A DNA stretch of 64,000 bases from Gavia stellata (Eukaryota > Chordata > Aves > Gaviiformes > Gaviidae). Below are positions 13,601 to 25,196 of the stretch, in pieces. The stretch is from NCBI RefSeq assembly GCF_030936135.1, contig NC_082600.1, positions 25,737,943-25,801,942 on the forward strand. The letters run 5' to 3'. The notes under the pieces are model-generated. The model did no database searches and had not been told where the DNA came from. It saw only the letters and a list, made by a program, of their open reading frames with translations. Both the position numbers and the translations under genes were made by a program. The stretch's first letter is position 1. Every line of letters starts with the position of its first letter.

Positions 13601-14396
13601 CTGCAGGAGTATGTGCGCCTGGTGGAAGATGTGGAGACACGGTTGAACCTCGCCACCAAATATAAGTGCCATGATGTTGTCATTGAGGTAGGTCCCTGCT
13701 CTGTGTGTGAAGAGATGGGACAAGAGCCTGCGTTTTCTCCGTGGCTTTCCTGTGCTGGGCCATGTGCCACTGCTGTCATGAGTCTGATGGGGTTTGTTTA
13801 TCCCTGTGGCCTGGGAGCAGTGATAAGGTTCCCAGTGGAAGCCAAGTGAGCCAGGAGAGTGGCTCTGAGTGTTTGTGCTGTGGAATTGTGCTGTGGTGGG
13901 AACCAGAGGGGGGACTGAAGAGATGCTCTGCTCATCTATAGGGCACCATCTAACTGTGGAAGTGTCCTCTTCACTCAGCTGGGTGCTTGTTTTGCTGTTT
14001 ATCTAGACATACAGGGATCTAAAGGATCGCATCCAGCTGACAGCATATAAATGCAAGGTGGAGAGAGGCTCTGCAGAAGAAGAGAAAATAAACAGCATTC
14101 TCAACAACATGGTAAGAAATGCCTACTTTTTCTTCCAGACGCTTTAATCAGAAAAGGACGTAGATTAGGTGTAAGGGCATGGCTGTTCTACATACCTGGT
14201 GGGAAGCTAATCTTATGTTTGGGGTTGCATTCAGTGCAGGAATGAAGGGTGAAACTGATAAAAATAGCACCTTCTGGCCATAGTTGTCCTTGTTGGGGAT
14301 TGGGACTCACTAACTTGGCCTCTGAGGGATATGTGTTCAGCACTGATGTTGGTCTCATCTCATTCGCTCTTTTAGCAAATCCGATGGAAGAACTGA
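1649..14396 (+). CDS. VIPAS39: VIPAS39 (VIPAR/SPE-39), 19 coding exons, complete
   Basis: Partner of VPS33B in endosome-lysosome and apical trafficking. Coding exons: 1649-1741, 2235-2334, 3618-3761, 4768-4806, 5148-5212, 7875-7931, 8859-8951, 9610-9643, 10082-10184, 10273-10300, 10486-10559, 11011-11086, 11383-11517, 12071-12112, 12495-12584, 12984-13070, 13598-13687, 14007-14111, 14376-14396. They sum to 1476 nt with all phases consistent, giving 491 residues against about 493 in human. The N-terminus holds [18 protein letters not shown] and an acidic DDDDDD run. The C-terminal half is the Vps16-C-like region, with [26 protein letters not shown] and [19 protein letters not shown]. The protein ends QIRWKN, as in human. 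The start codon is the first base after an acceptor. The gene looks intact, and I see no frameshift. Confidence 0.96.
5213..7874. other. Largest VIPAS39 intron; contains a possible old LTR-like insertion
   Basis: This 2.7-kb intron interrupts VIPAS39 between the AEYK and DYSSDW blocks. No exon or other gene was found in it. The stretch at about 5690-6560 differs in texture from its surroundings: it is pyrimidine-rich, has several CTGG-type direct echoes and a TATAA-like element. It could be a solo LTR of an avian endogenous retrovirus lying antisense to the gene. I could not define its ends or target-site duplication, so this is only a suspicion. If it is one, it is an old broken fossil. Confidence 0.3.
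10937..10989. repeat. Direct duplication of 23 bp, 30-bp spacing
   Basis: The 23 bases at 10937-10959 recur exactly at 10967-10989, giving a 30-bp period. The pair lies in a VIPAS39 intron and ends 21 bases before the exon that starts at 11011. It looks like a recent local slippage duplication, because the two copies are identical. Confidence 0.9.
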
Positions 14397-15310
14397 GCAC
14401 TTGTGAAGCAGCCTGCTTGGCCGTTGCCGTGCCAGTGAAAGAGGAAACTGCAAAACCCAGTCCAGTGCTAACAGAACAACTCTGTTACTACTCATTGCAT
14501 GATCAATGTTCGTCAGTGATGGTGGGTGCCCATGGCTTGTGGGACAGTGGCATTCAGGCTGGTTGAAGGCAGCTGCTCCAATGTAGCCAACGAAACCATG
14601 GTACTGATCCACCAGGGATGATTCTTTTTGGAATCTGATTCTCTTTGACTTGGCTGTAAGCCAGGCATCGCTTTTGTTTATGGAGGGAAGTTGCTGGGCA
14701 CAGCAATGTTACATTTGCTCTGGGTGATGCCTGGGCTTATTCTCGCAAGAGGAACAGGTCAGTCACACTTGTGGGTCTCTCCACTAAGCAGTGCGGACCA
14801 GTCCCTGTAACACTCAAGCTGGTTTGGGCATCACCAGTCATGGCTGTGGCTGGAGTAAAGCCTACTGGACTGTGTTCTCTCCATCAAAGAGTGTGTTGGG
14901 GGAAAGAACCAGCTGCACCTTACAGGTCTTTTTTTTTGTTGTTGTTGATTTGTTCTGGCTCACCCTAGGAAAAGAGGTGTTGCATGAACTCCTGCAGAGA
15001 GCCAGGACAGCACCCTCTGCCAGCATCCTTGTGCTGGCACTCTGCAGCTCTTGAAAGATCCCTTTATCAGGGAAGAACAGGCACCTAGTGTGGAGCTGGT
15101 CAGGACCCTGCTGGGTTGGATGGAGAGCAAGGAGGGACCCCTCTCGGTTGGCACAAACCTGCTGGCCCCAGCAGCTCTTTTCTCTGAGAGTGTTATGCCA
15201 GGAAGGATTGAATTACACTTCCTCAGAAACACAACTCCTCAGGCAACTGCTGGCTTCATCCTTCCAGACCTCACTTCAATTCCTTAAATAAAGCTGTCTC
15301 TTTCTCCTTG
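14397..15310 (+). other. VIPAS39: VIPAS39 3' UTR with poly(A) signal at 15287-15292
   Basis: The region after the VIPAS39 stop has no conserved coding exon. It ends in the canonical AATAAA at 15287-15292, followed by a T-rich stretch. This gives a 3' UTR of about 0.9 kb. The cleavage site, near 15310, is inferred. Confidence 0.75.
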
Positions 15311-15659
15311 GGTTGTTTATTTCCTTCCCACACTGAGCACTTTGTCACTCTGTGTGCTATTGCTGAGCAATTTATCACACCTCCCACAAAGTGAGTATGC
15401 GAGGTGTTTTCTCAGCCCTGAAAAGCACACTGCGTGTCACCATGGAGTGACTTTGCTTGCAGCAGTACCTTATTTCACACCTTCAGTGCCGTTGGGACAG
15501 ATGAATTGATTTTAATGTTGTAGGAGAGTTTGCTGCCGCAGGGGCAGTCACACAAAGGTGAAGGTTGTATGTAGTGATGTACCAGTCTGAGGGTAGGTTT
15601 GGGTTCCAGCCTCCCTGCTGCACTGTGCGCTCTCAATTTTTTTCTGCTGGTGTTTGGAC

Positions 15660-16260
15660 TTTTTTCTCACAGAATTGTTTAGGTTGGAAGGAACCTCTTG
15701 ATCATCTAGTCCAATCCTGCTCAAGCAGGGTCACCTGGAACAGGCAGACCAGGACTGTGTCTATTTGGGTTTTTGGTATCTTCACAGCTGGAGATGACTT
15801 GGCTTCTCTGGGCAACCTGTTCCTGAATTTGACCACCCTCAAAAAGTTGTTTTCTTGTCTTCAGATGGACTCTCACATTTCAGTTTGTGCCCACTGCCTC
15901 TTGTCATCACTGGGCACCACTGAAAAGAGTCTGGGTCCCTTTTCTTCATTCCCTCTCATCAGATACTTACATTGATAAGATTCCCCCCTGAGCCTTCTCC
16001 AGGTTGAACAGTCCTAGCTCTTGGCCTCTCCTCATACAAGAGATGCTCTAGTCCCTTAGTCATCTTAGTGGCCCTTTGCTGGACTCTCACCAGTATGTCT
16101 ATATCTCTTTTGTACTAAGGAGCCCAGAACTGGACACGGCACTCTGGATTTAGAGAGGAAGGATCACCTTCCTTAACCTGCTGTCAGCATTCATCCTAAG
16201 GCAACCCGGGATGCTGTTGTCTAGGGTAAGGTTTTCTGCCAGGCTCTCCCATATGCCCCA
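15660..16260 (-). mobile_element. CR1 LINE, 5'-truncated, antisense
   Basis: On the plus strand the block opens with a diagnostic reverse-complemented CR1 3' end, CACAGAATTGTTTAGGTTGG, then GAACCTCTTGATCATCTAGT. It continues through CAACCTGTTCCTGAATTTGA, AGGTTGAACAGTCCTAGCTC, GAGCCCAGAACTGGACACGG and CTTCCTTAACCTGCTGTCAG. These are standard segments of the CR1 reverse-transcriptase C-terminal region and 3' UTR. The element's 3' end is therefore on the left and its truncated 5' end on the right. It carries no intact reading frame and lies about 350 bp downstream of the VIPAS39 poly(A) signal. Confidence 0.92.
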
Positions 16261-18784
16261 GGCCAGGACATTGCTTGGTTGTAGGAACTGGAATGGTGTC
16301 ACGGGTTGGGATTTATGTCAGGGAGCAACAGGAGAAGCTGAATTCCTTAGAGGAATCTGATGAAGCCATAAAATAAATCTTCACACCTGTATTCTCCAGC
16401 ATGGGTCTGGGATGCCCCTCTTGTGGTATGACTAATGATACAGATGTGTAAGGAGATGTGTAAGTCCAGCAGCAGGGGAGCCATGATCTGGCTATGCCTA
16501 CTGATCCCCCAACCTCAGTGTGCAGTTTGCAGGACGCAGTGCTTCTGACCTGTGCATATTGGCACTGCTAATGTCCCACTCAAAGCAGGACCACTTGTAA
16601 CAGAAAGTACTGATGTGCCACATGGCATGGGGTTAGTGATTTAGTTGTTCCTCACACCCCAGTACTAGAAGCTGTATACCAGCTTTGTGAGCACCTTCCA
16701 GAGCACCAGGATACCGTGGCTGGTGTAGGTGTGATAGATTGTGCGTGGTACATCAAGGAAAATTTGTCTATAAGGCAGCATCTGGGAGCCCCAACAGTTA
16801 TTCCTGGGTTCCTCTGAGGCCACGGCTCACAGGCTACCCATGACTACTCTGTGTGGGCAGGAAGAGGAGGATTTCCAGGGAAATGTGTCCTATGGCTGGG
16901 GAGGGTGGGGGTTTTGTAAGTAGTAAAGCTAAAATTAATGTAGAGCTGGTGGTTTTGTTGGATTTTTTTTTTTTTAAGCAATGTGGCAGGCAGACATTTT
17001 GGGACAGCCTCAGTGGGATACAGGTTTACTCTTTAATACCTGTCCTAGGCCCTGTGTGCTTTTGGCATGTATCTGCTTTTAGGCAGCGCAGTCCAGCTGA
17101 TGAAGTAGATAATGGATAGAATTTGCGTGAAGGTTGCTTCCTTTGGAAATTCAACCCATCTGCCCCCACTGGAGAGGCCAACCTTCTTCTAGTTGAGAGC
17201 ACCTTTTTCCTGTGAACATGTGTGGGCAGGAACGTAAAGACATGTTCAACCCCTGCCCTCTTAGTTTTTTCATGCTAACCTAGCTGCTGGCTCTCAGGGT
17301 GGCACAGCTGTACCCAGCAGGAAAAAACAGACTGCTGCAGGGAAGGTGGTCCTCCCCATGACTGTTTTCTGCTTTCGCCTGTGCTCCAGGGGATGCTGTG
17401 GTGGCTCTGGAAAAGACCACACTCCCAGCTTCCCTGTGTGAAAGTGTGCAGTTCTCTGGTAACCAGGTGCTCGCAGTGGTAGTGCCCAGGCTGGGCTGGC
17501 TGGACGCCCCCAGGGGTCTGGGCTCACTGCCTGTGCAGGTAGGGCTGGTGCCTGCCACACCATCAGGGCACATGAACCAGGACAGAACCTGAGCGGGTTA
17601 AAACTTGGGGGCCTCATTCAGGCCACCCTTGCTCCTCGTGCTGACTATGGTGCCATGGGCAGCAGCGGGCTGTGGGTGGTGAACATTGCAATACAGGACT
17701 CCAGCTGCTTGCGATGAGGCATGGGGTCATTTCTGTCCCTGATGAGCTTGGCTGAGGGTGTTTCAGTGCAGTTGATGCTTCTCACCCTGTGGGAGTTGTG
17801 CCTGAGTTGGGTGAGCTGCAGAGTGCCTTAGGGAACGGGCCAGTTTTTGCCTCTCTCCATCTCCAGTGCAGGTTTGTGATCCACTGAAGCGTGCTCCAGG
17901 TTCCATCAGGAGACACAAGTAATTCAGACAGCTCAGCAGTGTCCTGCTCTGGCCAAAAGCACTGTACATTTGCTTCCCGTCAGGCTAAATGGTGCACCAG
18001 ACTGTCCTCTGCTGAAGCAGGCAGGGCTGGGAGGTGCTGCTCCAGCCACCTCTAAACCCCCAGCACCTTTGCCAGCTGAAACACCATCTCCTTAGGAAAG
18101 GAGGGAACCAGCTGCTTGGGTTTTCAGAGTTTCTGGGCTAGTCATAGTCACTTTGTTGTTGTGACGATTGCCTTGTACCCCTGAAAGCATCCCTGCAGCT
18201 CTCTTCAAGCATTACGGCAGGTCCTGGGCAATGGTTCCCACACCTGGACGCTGCTGAACTGGCCATGCCATGACATGCAGACTTCATAGCAAATATGTGC
18301 AGGGAGAAGGATCTGAGAGGCTGCTCAGCTGGAGAGGCACAGTACTTGGCTAGGAAAGCTGAGGGCGAATGAAAAAATAGCTTTGAACTGGAAAACTGAA
18401 CCACTTGCCGAAGGTTTGATTTTCTCATTACTTCCAGCCCAGGAGCAGCTCTAATGAACTCTGTCCCAAGCGCTGTGCCGGCAGCTTAGAGGTGTCTGGG
18501 CTTTAAAGTCCAGCTGAGACTTGCGTAATAGAGAAATGTAACATCAGAGAAAGTACAGGTTCAGATGTCTTCTGATGCATCTTGTTCTCGGTGGCTGCAT
18601 TGCATGTGGGGACCAGCCACTTTTCTAGGTCCTGTGTTGGCAAGGAGAAACCCTGAGAAGTGCTGGGGTCTCAAACTGCAGGTAGAATGCTGGAAGGTGC
18701 TGGGATGGACTGTGATGCTGCGTAGGTAGAGGCCATGTCCATCTTCTAAATCCTCACTGCTGATGCTTGTTCTTCTGGGCCAAG
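16261..18784. other. Intergenic stretch, nothing recognised
   Basis: This is about 2.5 kb between the CR1 element and the first NOXRED1 coding exon. I see no coding block with recognisable homology, no RNA gene and no clear repeat beyond a T-run near 16963-16975. A 5' UTR exon and promoter for NOXRED1 may lie here, but no CpG island marks them. Confidence 0.6.
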
Positions 18785-21700
18785 ATGTGGGACGTTACAG
18801 AGCTTTTGAAGTCCTCTCAGGCTGATGAAGCAGTAGAAGGTGAGGGGGCCTTGATGTATCTGACAAGGTGCCGCAAGGGGCTGGCAGTCAGTGCATGTGC
18901 CCATGCCATCTTCTACAAACTTCTCCATGACCTCAGGTAAGGTGGAAGCGAGCTCCTCACTGTTGGTAGAACGTGCTGGCTGGGTGACACAGTCATGTCA
19001 GAGAGAAACCTTGACATGCCAAACTCTTCCCAAACTACTGCATCTTTACGGAGCTAAAACATGACACAGGCACGTCACTGGTCATTCTGTTGTCGGTCTA
19101 AACAGCATGAACGTGTCACTAGGAGGACTGGGGAAGGTAGCTGGTCTCTGTAGGGAGTTTCTTGTGTGATTCACACCAGCTCTGTATGAAGTTAAGCTTT
19201 ATATAGGTATTCCTACACAATGCTACAGTTTGTTAGCTTTTTTTCTGTTTCTGCATGGTTAAAAACTCACCTACTGTTTATACCCACACTTGTTTGTTAC
19301 TGAACATCTGCATTTGTATAAACTTACTGTCAGTCTTAAATTACATGGACTAGTTTTTCCCTGAGAAAACCAGGGAATAGAGATTGTCTCTAGCACAAAA
19401 TGGGGGTTTCATCCCAGAAACCTTGTAGTGCCCAACGCTTGTGACTTGTTCCTGCCACTAGTCTGTATGATTTATAATGAGCCAATCATCCTCCACCAGC
19501 ATGTGCTGTCCCATGTCCCTTCTCAGCAGCAGCCTCTGCTGTCACTAGTCTATCATCCTTATGCTGACTTGTCCCTGAGCTTGGCCATCATGTCAGTTGA
19601 TGTGTCTGCCTGGTACCAGCTCTTAATTGCTGAGCTGCTTTACAGTTAGTGGCCAGTTAGCCTCAGCATGGGTGGTGTGTTTGGTGATGGGGACACCATG
19701 CTCCCTGGGGTCTAGCCCCAAGCCCTATGGATGCTGTGCATGCCAGGCTGCAGCCATCAAGTTTCTGCTTCTCTGGCAATCCCACTGGAGAGCAGGCACA
19801 TGAGTTGGGCAGGATGCAAGGAGTGGGGTTGGGATGTGCTATACAGACACATGGCACGGGACCCTTCCTGGAAGGGTAGGACCACACGTGGTCGGGGGAA
19901 ACCATGGCTTGTGCTGGGCTGATGCCAACTTCTCTGCTTCCCCAGGAAGAGTGGGACTGAGAAGGGTTTGCCAACTTCCTTGGGGGACAGCCACAGCCTG
20001 AAGGTTGGGATTAGCAGCAGGGGGCACCTTGGGAAGCAACTGGCCCATGTGCTCCTGACACTGAGCTGGGCTCCATGCCCCAGTATCCATGTTTCCACCA
20101 GGTGCCCTGAGAGCCTGGATAAGTGCTCCCCAGCCTGGGCCTGGAAGTGGGACTGAACTTATGTGGACTTTTAACCGCACTTTTTTCATAGCACTTCAGG
20201 CAGAACTTACTAAATAATGTTTTTCTGCCAAAAATATTAAAGGTATGGAAACTATAGGGTTTTTTTTATTGGGAAGCAGAGGATGATCTTTATTTGATTG
20301 GAAAAGATCTTTATTTGGTTGGAAGCTCACTGTCCACCAAACATTAATTTAGTTGTTTGCTTGTTTTTTACCAGTCCCATCTGAGTGTGGTGGAGATATT
20401 AATCCTGTTCATTGAACGTTGGCTAGTTTAAGGCCCGTTTTACCCCCATTTTTGTGGCTCTTCAAAATTCTCCTTGTCATTTGCCAAGAGCCTGGTCAGT
20501 GACTGAGACTCCAGGTTGTTAAATATTCAACCAACAGAGAAAACATCTCCCCAAATGAGCAGCAGTGCTGAAACAGAGACGTCCCTCTCCTTGTTGGCTG
20601 CAGGGTCAGTTGTAGCAGACAAGCCTCTCACTGGGCTCTGAACACCCAGCCAGGAGAGATCAGCCTGCAGCATTACAGCAACTGTTTGCATATAAACTGT
20701 CAACTGCCCCGTAAACTCTTATATAAAACAAGACAAGTGGGGAGAACAGTCCTCCAGGGAGATGCTTGGAACAATAAAATCCTCTTTCTAACCGTCTCAG
20801 GGCAGAGAGGAAGCAGGGATTATTAAATGGCTTTTTATAGATCTTGAAAACTAGCCAGGTCCCAAGGCTCGGCTGTTTCAGCTAAAGGGTTTAAATCAGC
20901 CTGCATGAACTGTGGCCAGGCAGCTGAGCTCTCTGCATGTTTATTCCTGGCAGAGATGCTGCCTGCTTTGTGTCACTCTGCTGCTGCCCTTTGCCATGCA
21001 GGAACGGTGATGGGCAGCAGCCGAAGTCCCTCTGTGCCACTTTGGGCAGGCAGCGAGTGGTCCCAGCCTGGGAGCAGTGGTTTGTGTTTCACCTACATGT
21101 GGCAGAGCACAGGTAACCATGCTGGTGGTGCCCGGAGGTGCTGGTTCCATAGGCTCTTGAGTCCCTTTCTCCTTGCTTATCAAAGCAGACCTGCAGAAGC
21201 AGGGGCTTGCGTGCTTTTATGACAACACTCAGTTGGTGGCCTGGGCGGACATTGCATTCCTCTGCTGCCTCCCATCTCACGTGCTGTCCATCTGCTCTGT
21301 CATTCAGCCTGCCATCCAGAAACCCTGCGTTGTGTACAGCCTCGTCAGCGCCATCCCTCTCCTCAGGTAAAACGGACCATGTCATTTCAGAGCCTGGATA
21401 TCCTGCCATCGTTTGGGACCTCAAGGGGCAAGCACAGCATGTGTGCTCTGGCCGGGCTGGAGCTGTGCAGGAGCACAGCTCTTATTGCCTCTTACAATTG
21501 TATTGTGAAACGTCATTGCAAACCTTGTCACGGTTGGTCACCTCCCCAAGTCCCCAACTGCTGGAGTCATGGAAACACTTTAGAGTTTCAGCTTTCTGTT
21601 TGTCTAGAGGAAGTGTAGACTTTGTGGCTATAAACTTGAAAACATGATCAAAAGAAGTCAAGGGAGCTCCAGATCAAACACGATGCTGGCATTGAAACCC

Positions 21701-24694
21701 CGCTCATGCCAGGGCCTCAGATTATCGCTGCAAGATAACCTGTTGTGAGACAGCACAGGAACCAAGGTGCGAAGAAGCAGCCCACAGTCTCCACAGTCGA
21801 AAAAGCAAACCCACGCTATCATGTTTCACTTTAAACTGCTGCCGAAGCTCTCCCCAGGGCTCTGAGTGCAGGGGTATGACCTGTACCCCCTGCTCCTGAC
21901 CCCTGGGGGTGCCCGGCCCCTGTGGGCACGCCAGTCCTGGCCTTCTGCTGAGGTGACGAGTGAGGGGCCAGAGGTGACACTGCTCTTCATGCTATGGGCA
22001 AAGCTGTTTACTAGTAAAAGATTTGCAGATCCTGCAAAGGATAACTGCTTCCTCTTCGTGACCAGCTAAACCTAGTTTCTCCTCCATCAGATAAACCTGG
22101 CTGATGCTGGCTGTTCATTGCAGGGCTGAGGGAGGGCAGACAAGTAGTGGGGATCCAGCTGGAGAGGGGAGAGCCGAGGAAAAGATAGGAGAGACCTTGC
22201 TTGAGGGAATCTGCCTGCAGTGGGGAGGGACCTGGACCTCAACGTGTTCCTGTGCTGCTGCGGCTGTGGTACGACCTATGTGCCCTGGGGGACAAAATGC
22301 AAGGGATGATTTTTACACACACATCCCTTTTTCTTTTTTTTAAACAGACCACTACACGGCAAAATCAACAACCCTACTGGGGCCATCTCTCCATTGGCAG
22401 CATTAAGGCCCATGGATTAACTTTAACACAAGGCAACGAGGGCCCATCAAATAGAACCTTTCTAGCCGGTTAAGATGGCTATTTTAAAGGAGTCGTTATA
22501 AGACACATTTATGGGATGAATCGCAGCAACTGTTGACTCCGCCATGTATGGTGCAGTGGGATATTCCCTGCGGCTTCCTCCCAGTTTGCCTCACACGGGA
22601 CCTTAAAACCCCACGACCCCACCCGTGCTGTGCGGCCACCGCCGGCTCCGGGCACGTACTCCGCCGCAGCGCAGCCCGGGCTCTCCGGGAGCACCCGCTC
22701 CCTCTCCCGGTGCGCGCTTTCGGCTGCCTCCTCTTTCAGGTTGAAGCAACTCCTTTGCTACAGTGCCATCGTGAGGGCGCAGTACGAGCGCTCTGGCCAG
22801 GAGCCTACCGATGAATGTGGGGCGACGGGGACAGTCCCAGCGGCGCTGCAAGACCCTGCTGCTGCGCAGGCAGCGTGCCCCTGCAGTTCCCGAGGTCAAA
22901 GCTCTCTTTCTGCTTAAACTTGGTAGCAGTTCTTCTGAGGAGTTGCACTCGGTGGTTCCCCTGCCTGTGTGATTCAAGGCTGGGTCTGGGCTGGCGACAA
23001 CTTTATCAGTTAAGAGCGTAGCGTGGGGAAGAAAACCCTCCTAGAGAAACCCTGCCACTGTACAGCTAACGCTGGAGTGGAAATAGCGTGCGTAGAAAGG
23101 GGTAGTCATGCACGAGAAGTGGATGGGTAAAATGAGGCAGTATGTACCTCCTTCACCAGTTTCTCTGATTAGCACCCGGAGGGGTCACCCGTTCTTTCAG
23201 GAGCACTGCTTTCCATGTACCTGCCATCAGTTTCTAAAGAGCTACGGTTTACCTTCACAAAACAATAGTAGTTCTGAGGCTAAATCAGTCAGCAGGAGCT
23301 GAGGTCTACATTCTGAGCAAGAACATCGTCCACAAATCTTTTTCTCTTCCCTCAGACACAACTTCAGTTTCCATGGACGTGCTGTTCCTATTGTCAGCTG
23401 CTACCTCTGTTCATCACAATTTCATTATACGCTTCTGCGTGCACTTCTAGTTCTTGGTTCCTGAATGCTCTTAAAGCAGCTACAGTGCTCATCATGCCAT
23501 GATGGCTGAATGGTTATATGACTTTATATGCAGCCTGTAAAGGACTGCTGCTTACTCAATGAGAATGAGCTACAGAAAACTCAAGCTGTACTAGACTTGT
23601 TACTATTAATTTCAGCATCCCTCAACTAAAATGATCCTAGATCAGAGGTTTCAGATAAACCAGCTCTGATTGATTGCAAATGCAATGCCTCACAGGAGCG
23701 GGAGATGAGAATAACTCTTTACACCTGTGTGCGCACTGGTAATTGACATTTGATTTTGTTTGTCCTGCAGGGAAAATAAGAGTCAATGCTGAATGGCTGG
23801 TGGCCATTTTCTACGCAGCCCTGAACAGCAGTACGTGGCAGAGCCTGCCTCACCAGAAGGCACTGAAATTACTCAGTGACCTCTGTTTTCCTGAATGCTG
23901 CCCCATCTGTACAGAGCAGAAAACCTCCTGTCCACGGTTTGTGCACAAGAGTTCTGTCAGCAAAGGTTTTCCCTTGTGACTCAAGAGGAGTAAGTAAAGG
24001 GTTGAATGCTGAGGTACTGCTTGTCCAAGCTTCCTCTTTGCTCTTGAAACTTGCCTCATCCCACAGCTGAAGCATGGGCTGTCTTGTTGGGTTGGAAGGT
24101 GCTGAACTGTGTGTTGCCCTTAGGACCACATACCTGCCAGGGAAGATTGCCTTAGAAGTTGTATTAGCAATAAAAGACCTGGACTACCATCCCTGAGTTA
24201 TTTTGTCCCTGGTTCCTGTTTGGCTGCTTATCAGGGTTGTCTGAAGCCACTGATCAGGACTGGGACAGTGGATGCAGGAAAAAAAAATCCTATGGGAATA
24301 TCTAGAGAGGACCGTTCTTATGGGTAATGAACTTATGGTAGTTCATGGACTAGACTATTGAGGATGTTAAGTCAGGGGAACACTGCTTGAGGGAAAGGAC
24401 TCCTGTTTGTGCAGGATTGTTCTAGAGTCATTAGGCTCAGTTTTGCTCCGCATGGCAGAGTAATGCCTGGAACACTTCAGATTCGAGTCTCTGAGTCTGG
24501 TTGTTTCTCAAAGACCTAAGAAAGAGACTCGTAGTCAGACATTGAAGAAAACCATTATTTGTTAAGTTATTAGCAAGCTGCTTCAGACTGTTATTGCCCA
24601 TAAATGTTTCCACTTGTTTTCTCTTCCCAGAACCTTCCCCTGGTCTGACCTGACTTGTTCGTTCTTGGGATCTTTAAAATATTCCAGCCAATAA
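18785..24694 (+). pseudogene. NOXRED1: NOXRED1 homologue, six exons, probably decaying
   Basis: Homologue of NADP-dependent oxidoreductase domain-containing protein 1, a P5CR/ProC-like protein of unclear substrate. Recognisable exons: 18785-18936, 19946-20118, 21186-21366, 22740-22894, 23771-23989 and 24631-24694. They match human blocks recalled from memory: GLAVSACAHA, GHLGKQLAHVLL, WADIAFLCCLPSH, ALQDPA, EWLVAIFYAALN and TFPWSDLT. Phases agree across the first five exons. Three faults are seen. The Rossmann glycine motif reads VGISSRGHLG where human has VGIIGGGHLG. The exon 2 donor is ATAAGT (20119-20124), and nearby GT donors would break frame. In exon 5 the main frame stops at 23977-23979, while the homologous tail runs in another frame to a good donor at 23990. 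The exon 4 donor, GTCAAA, is weak. A shorter functional transcript using AATAAA at 24169-24174 cannot be excluded. Confidence 0.65.
24169..24174 (+). terminator. Poly(A) signal, possible end of short NOXRED1 transcript
   Basis: A canonical AATAAA lies 190 bases after the in-frame stop of exon 5 and before the last homologous exon. It could terminate a transcript that never includes that exon. Its use is inferred. Confidence 0.45.
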
Positions 24695-24950
24695 CTCTAC
24701 ATACACATTTGCTTCTACAAGTTTCACTCTCTAGACTGCTCAGCAAACTTGCTTCTCCCTGGCTGCCTGAGTCTTGCTTTGTTTTGGTCTGAATTTGCTT
24801 ATTACATAGTCATCTTGTCCTACAAACTGCTTCAGTTTCACCAGGTTTCCGTTCAGTTTCAAAAGAAAACTAAATTACAAAATCAAATTAAAGTTATTTT
24901 GTAGTGGCTACAGCTTTGATATAAATAAACAAACCGGGTTGGGCCCAGAC

Positions 24951-24973
24951 TTTTTTTTTTTTTTTTTTTTTTT
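24951..24973 (-). repeat. 23-nt poly(T), poly(A) on the minus strand
   Basis: An uninterrupted run of 23 T lies between the NOXRED1 and SAMD15 3' ends. Read on the minus strand it is a poly(A) that could be the tail of a retroposed sequence lying at about 24974-25100. I did not recognise that sequence. Simple slippage is the plain alternative. Confidence 0.8.
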
Positions 24974-25190
24974 CCATGGGGGATCTCGAGGAAGCCGTTG
25001 ATGCCAGACAAAATTGTAATGGTGTAGTCAGGAGCACTCTTTCTGTTGAGCCAGGCTTTAATCAGAACTTACTCATACTTCCTAGCTGGTGATAATGCAC
25101 CCCACCACCACCACAGACTACGTGATACTTTTTTCTAGGAAAATGGAGGCACCTGGATATTCTGTCCAAATCCACCCAGGACAAAGCATT

Positions 25191-25196
25191 TTTATT
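25191..25196 (-). terminator. SAMD15: Candidate SAMD15 poly(A) signal
   Basis: AATAAA on the minus strand, 620 bases beyond the SAMD15 stop codon, is the first canonical signal I find in that direction. It would keep the SAMD15 transcript from running into NOXRED1. Confidence 0.5.

Noticed and set aside
15565-15975. Open frame of 136 codons after VIPAS39
   Set aside because: It lies largely within the antisense CR1 element and has no independent homology.
16297-16450. GTCACGGGTTGGG stretch, like some avian LTR starts
   Set aside because: It is too short and has no matching end or duplication. It is not enough to call an element.
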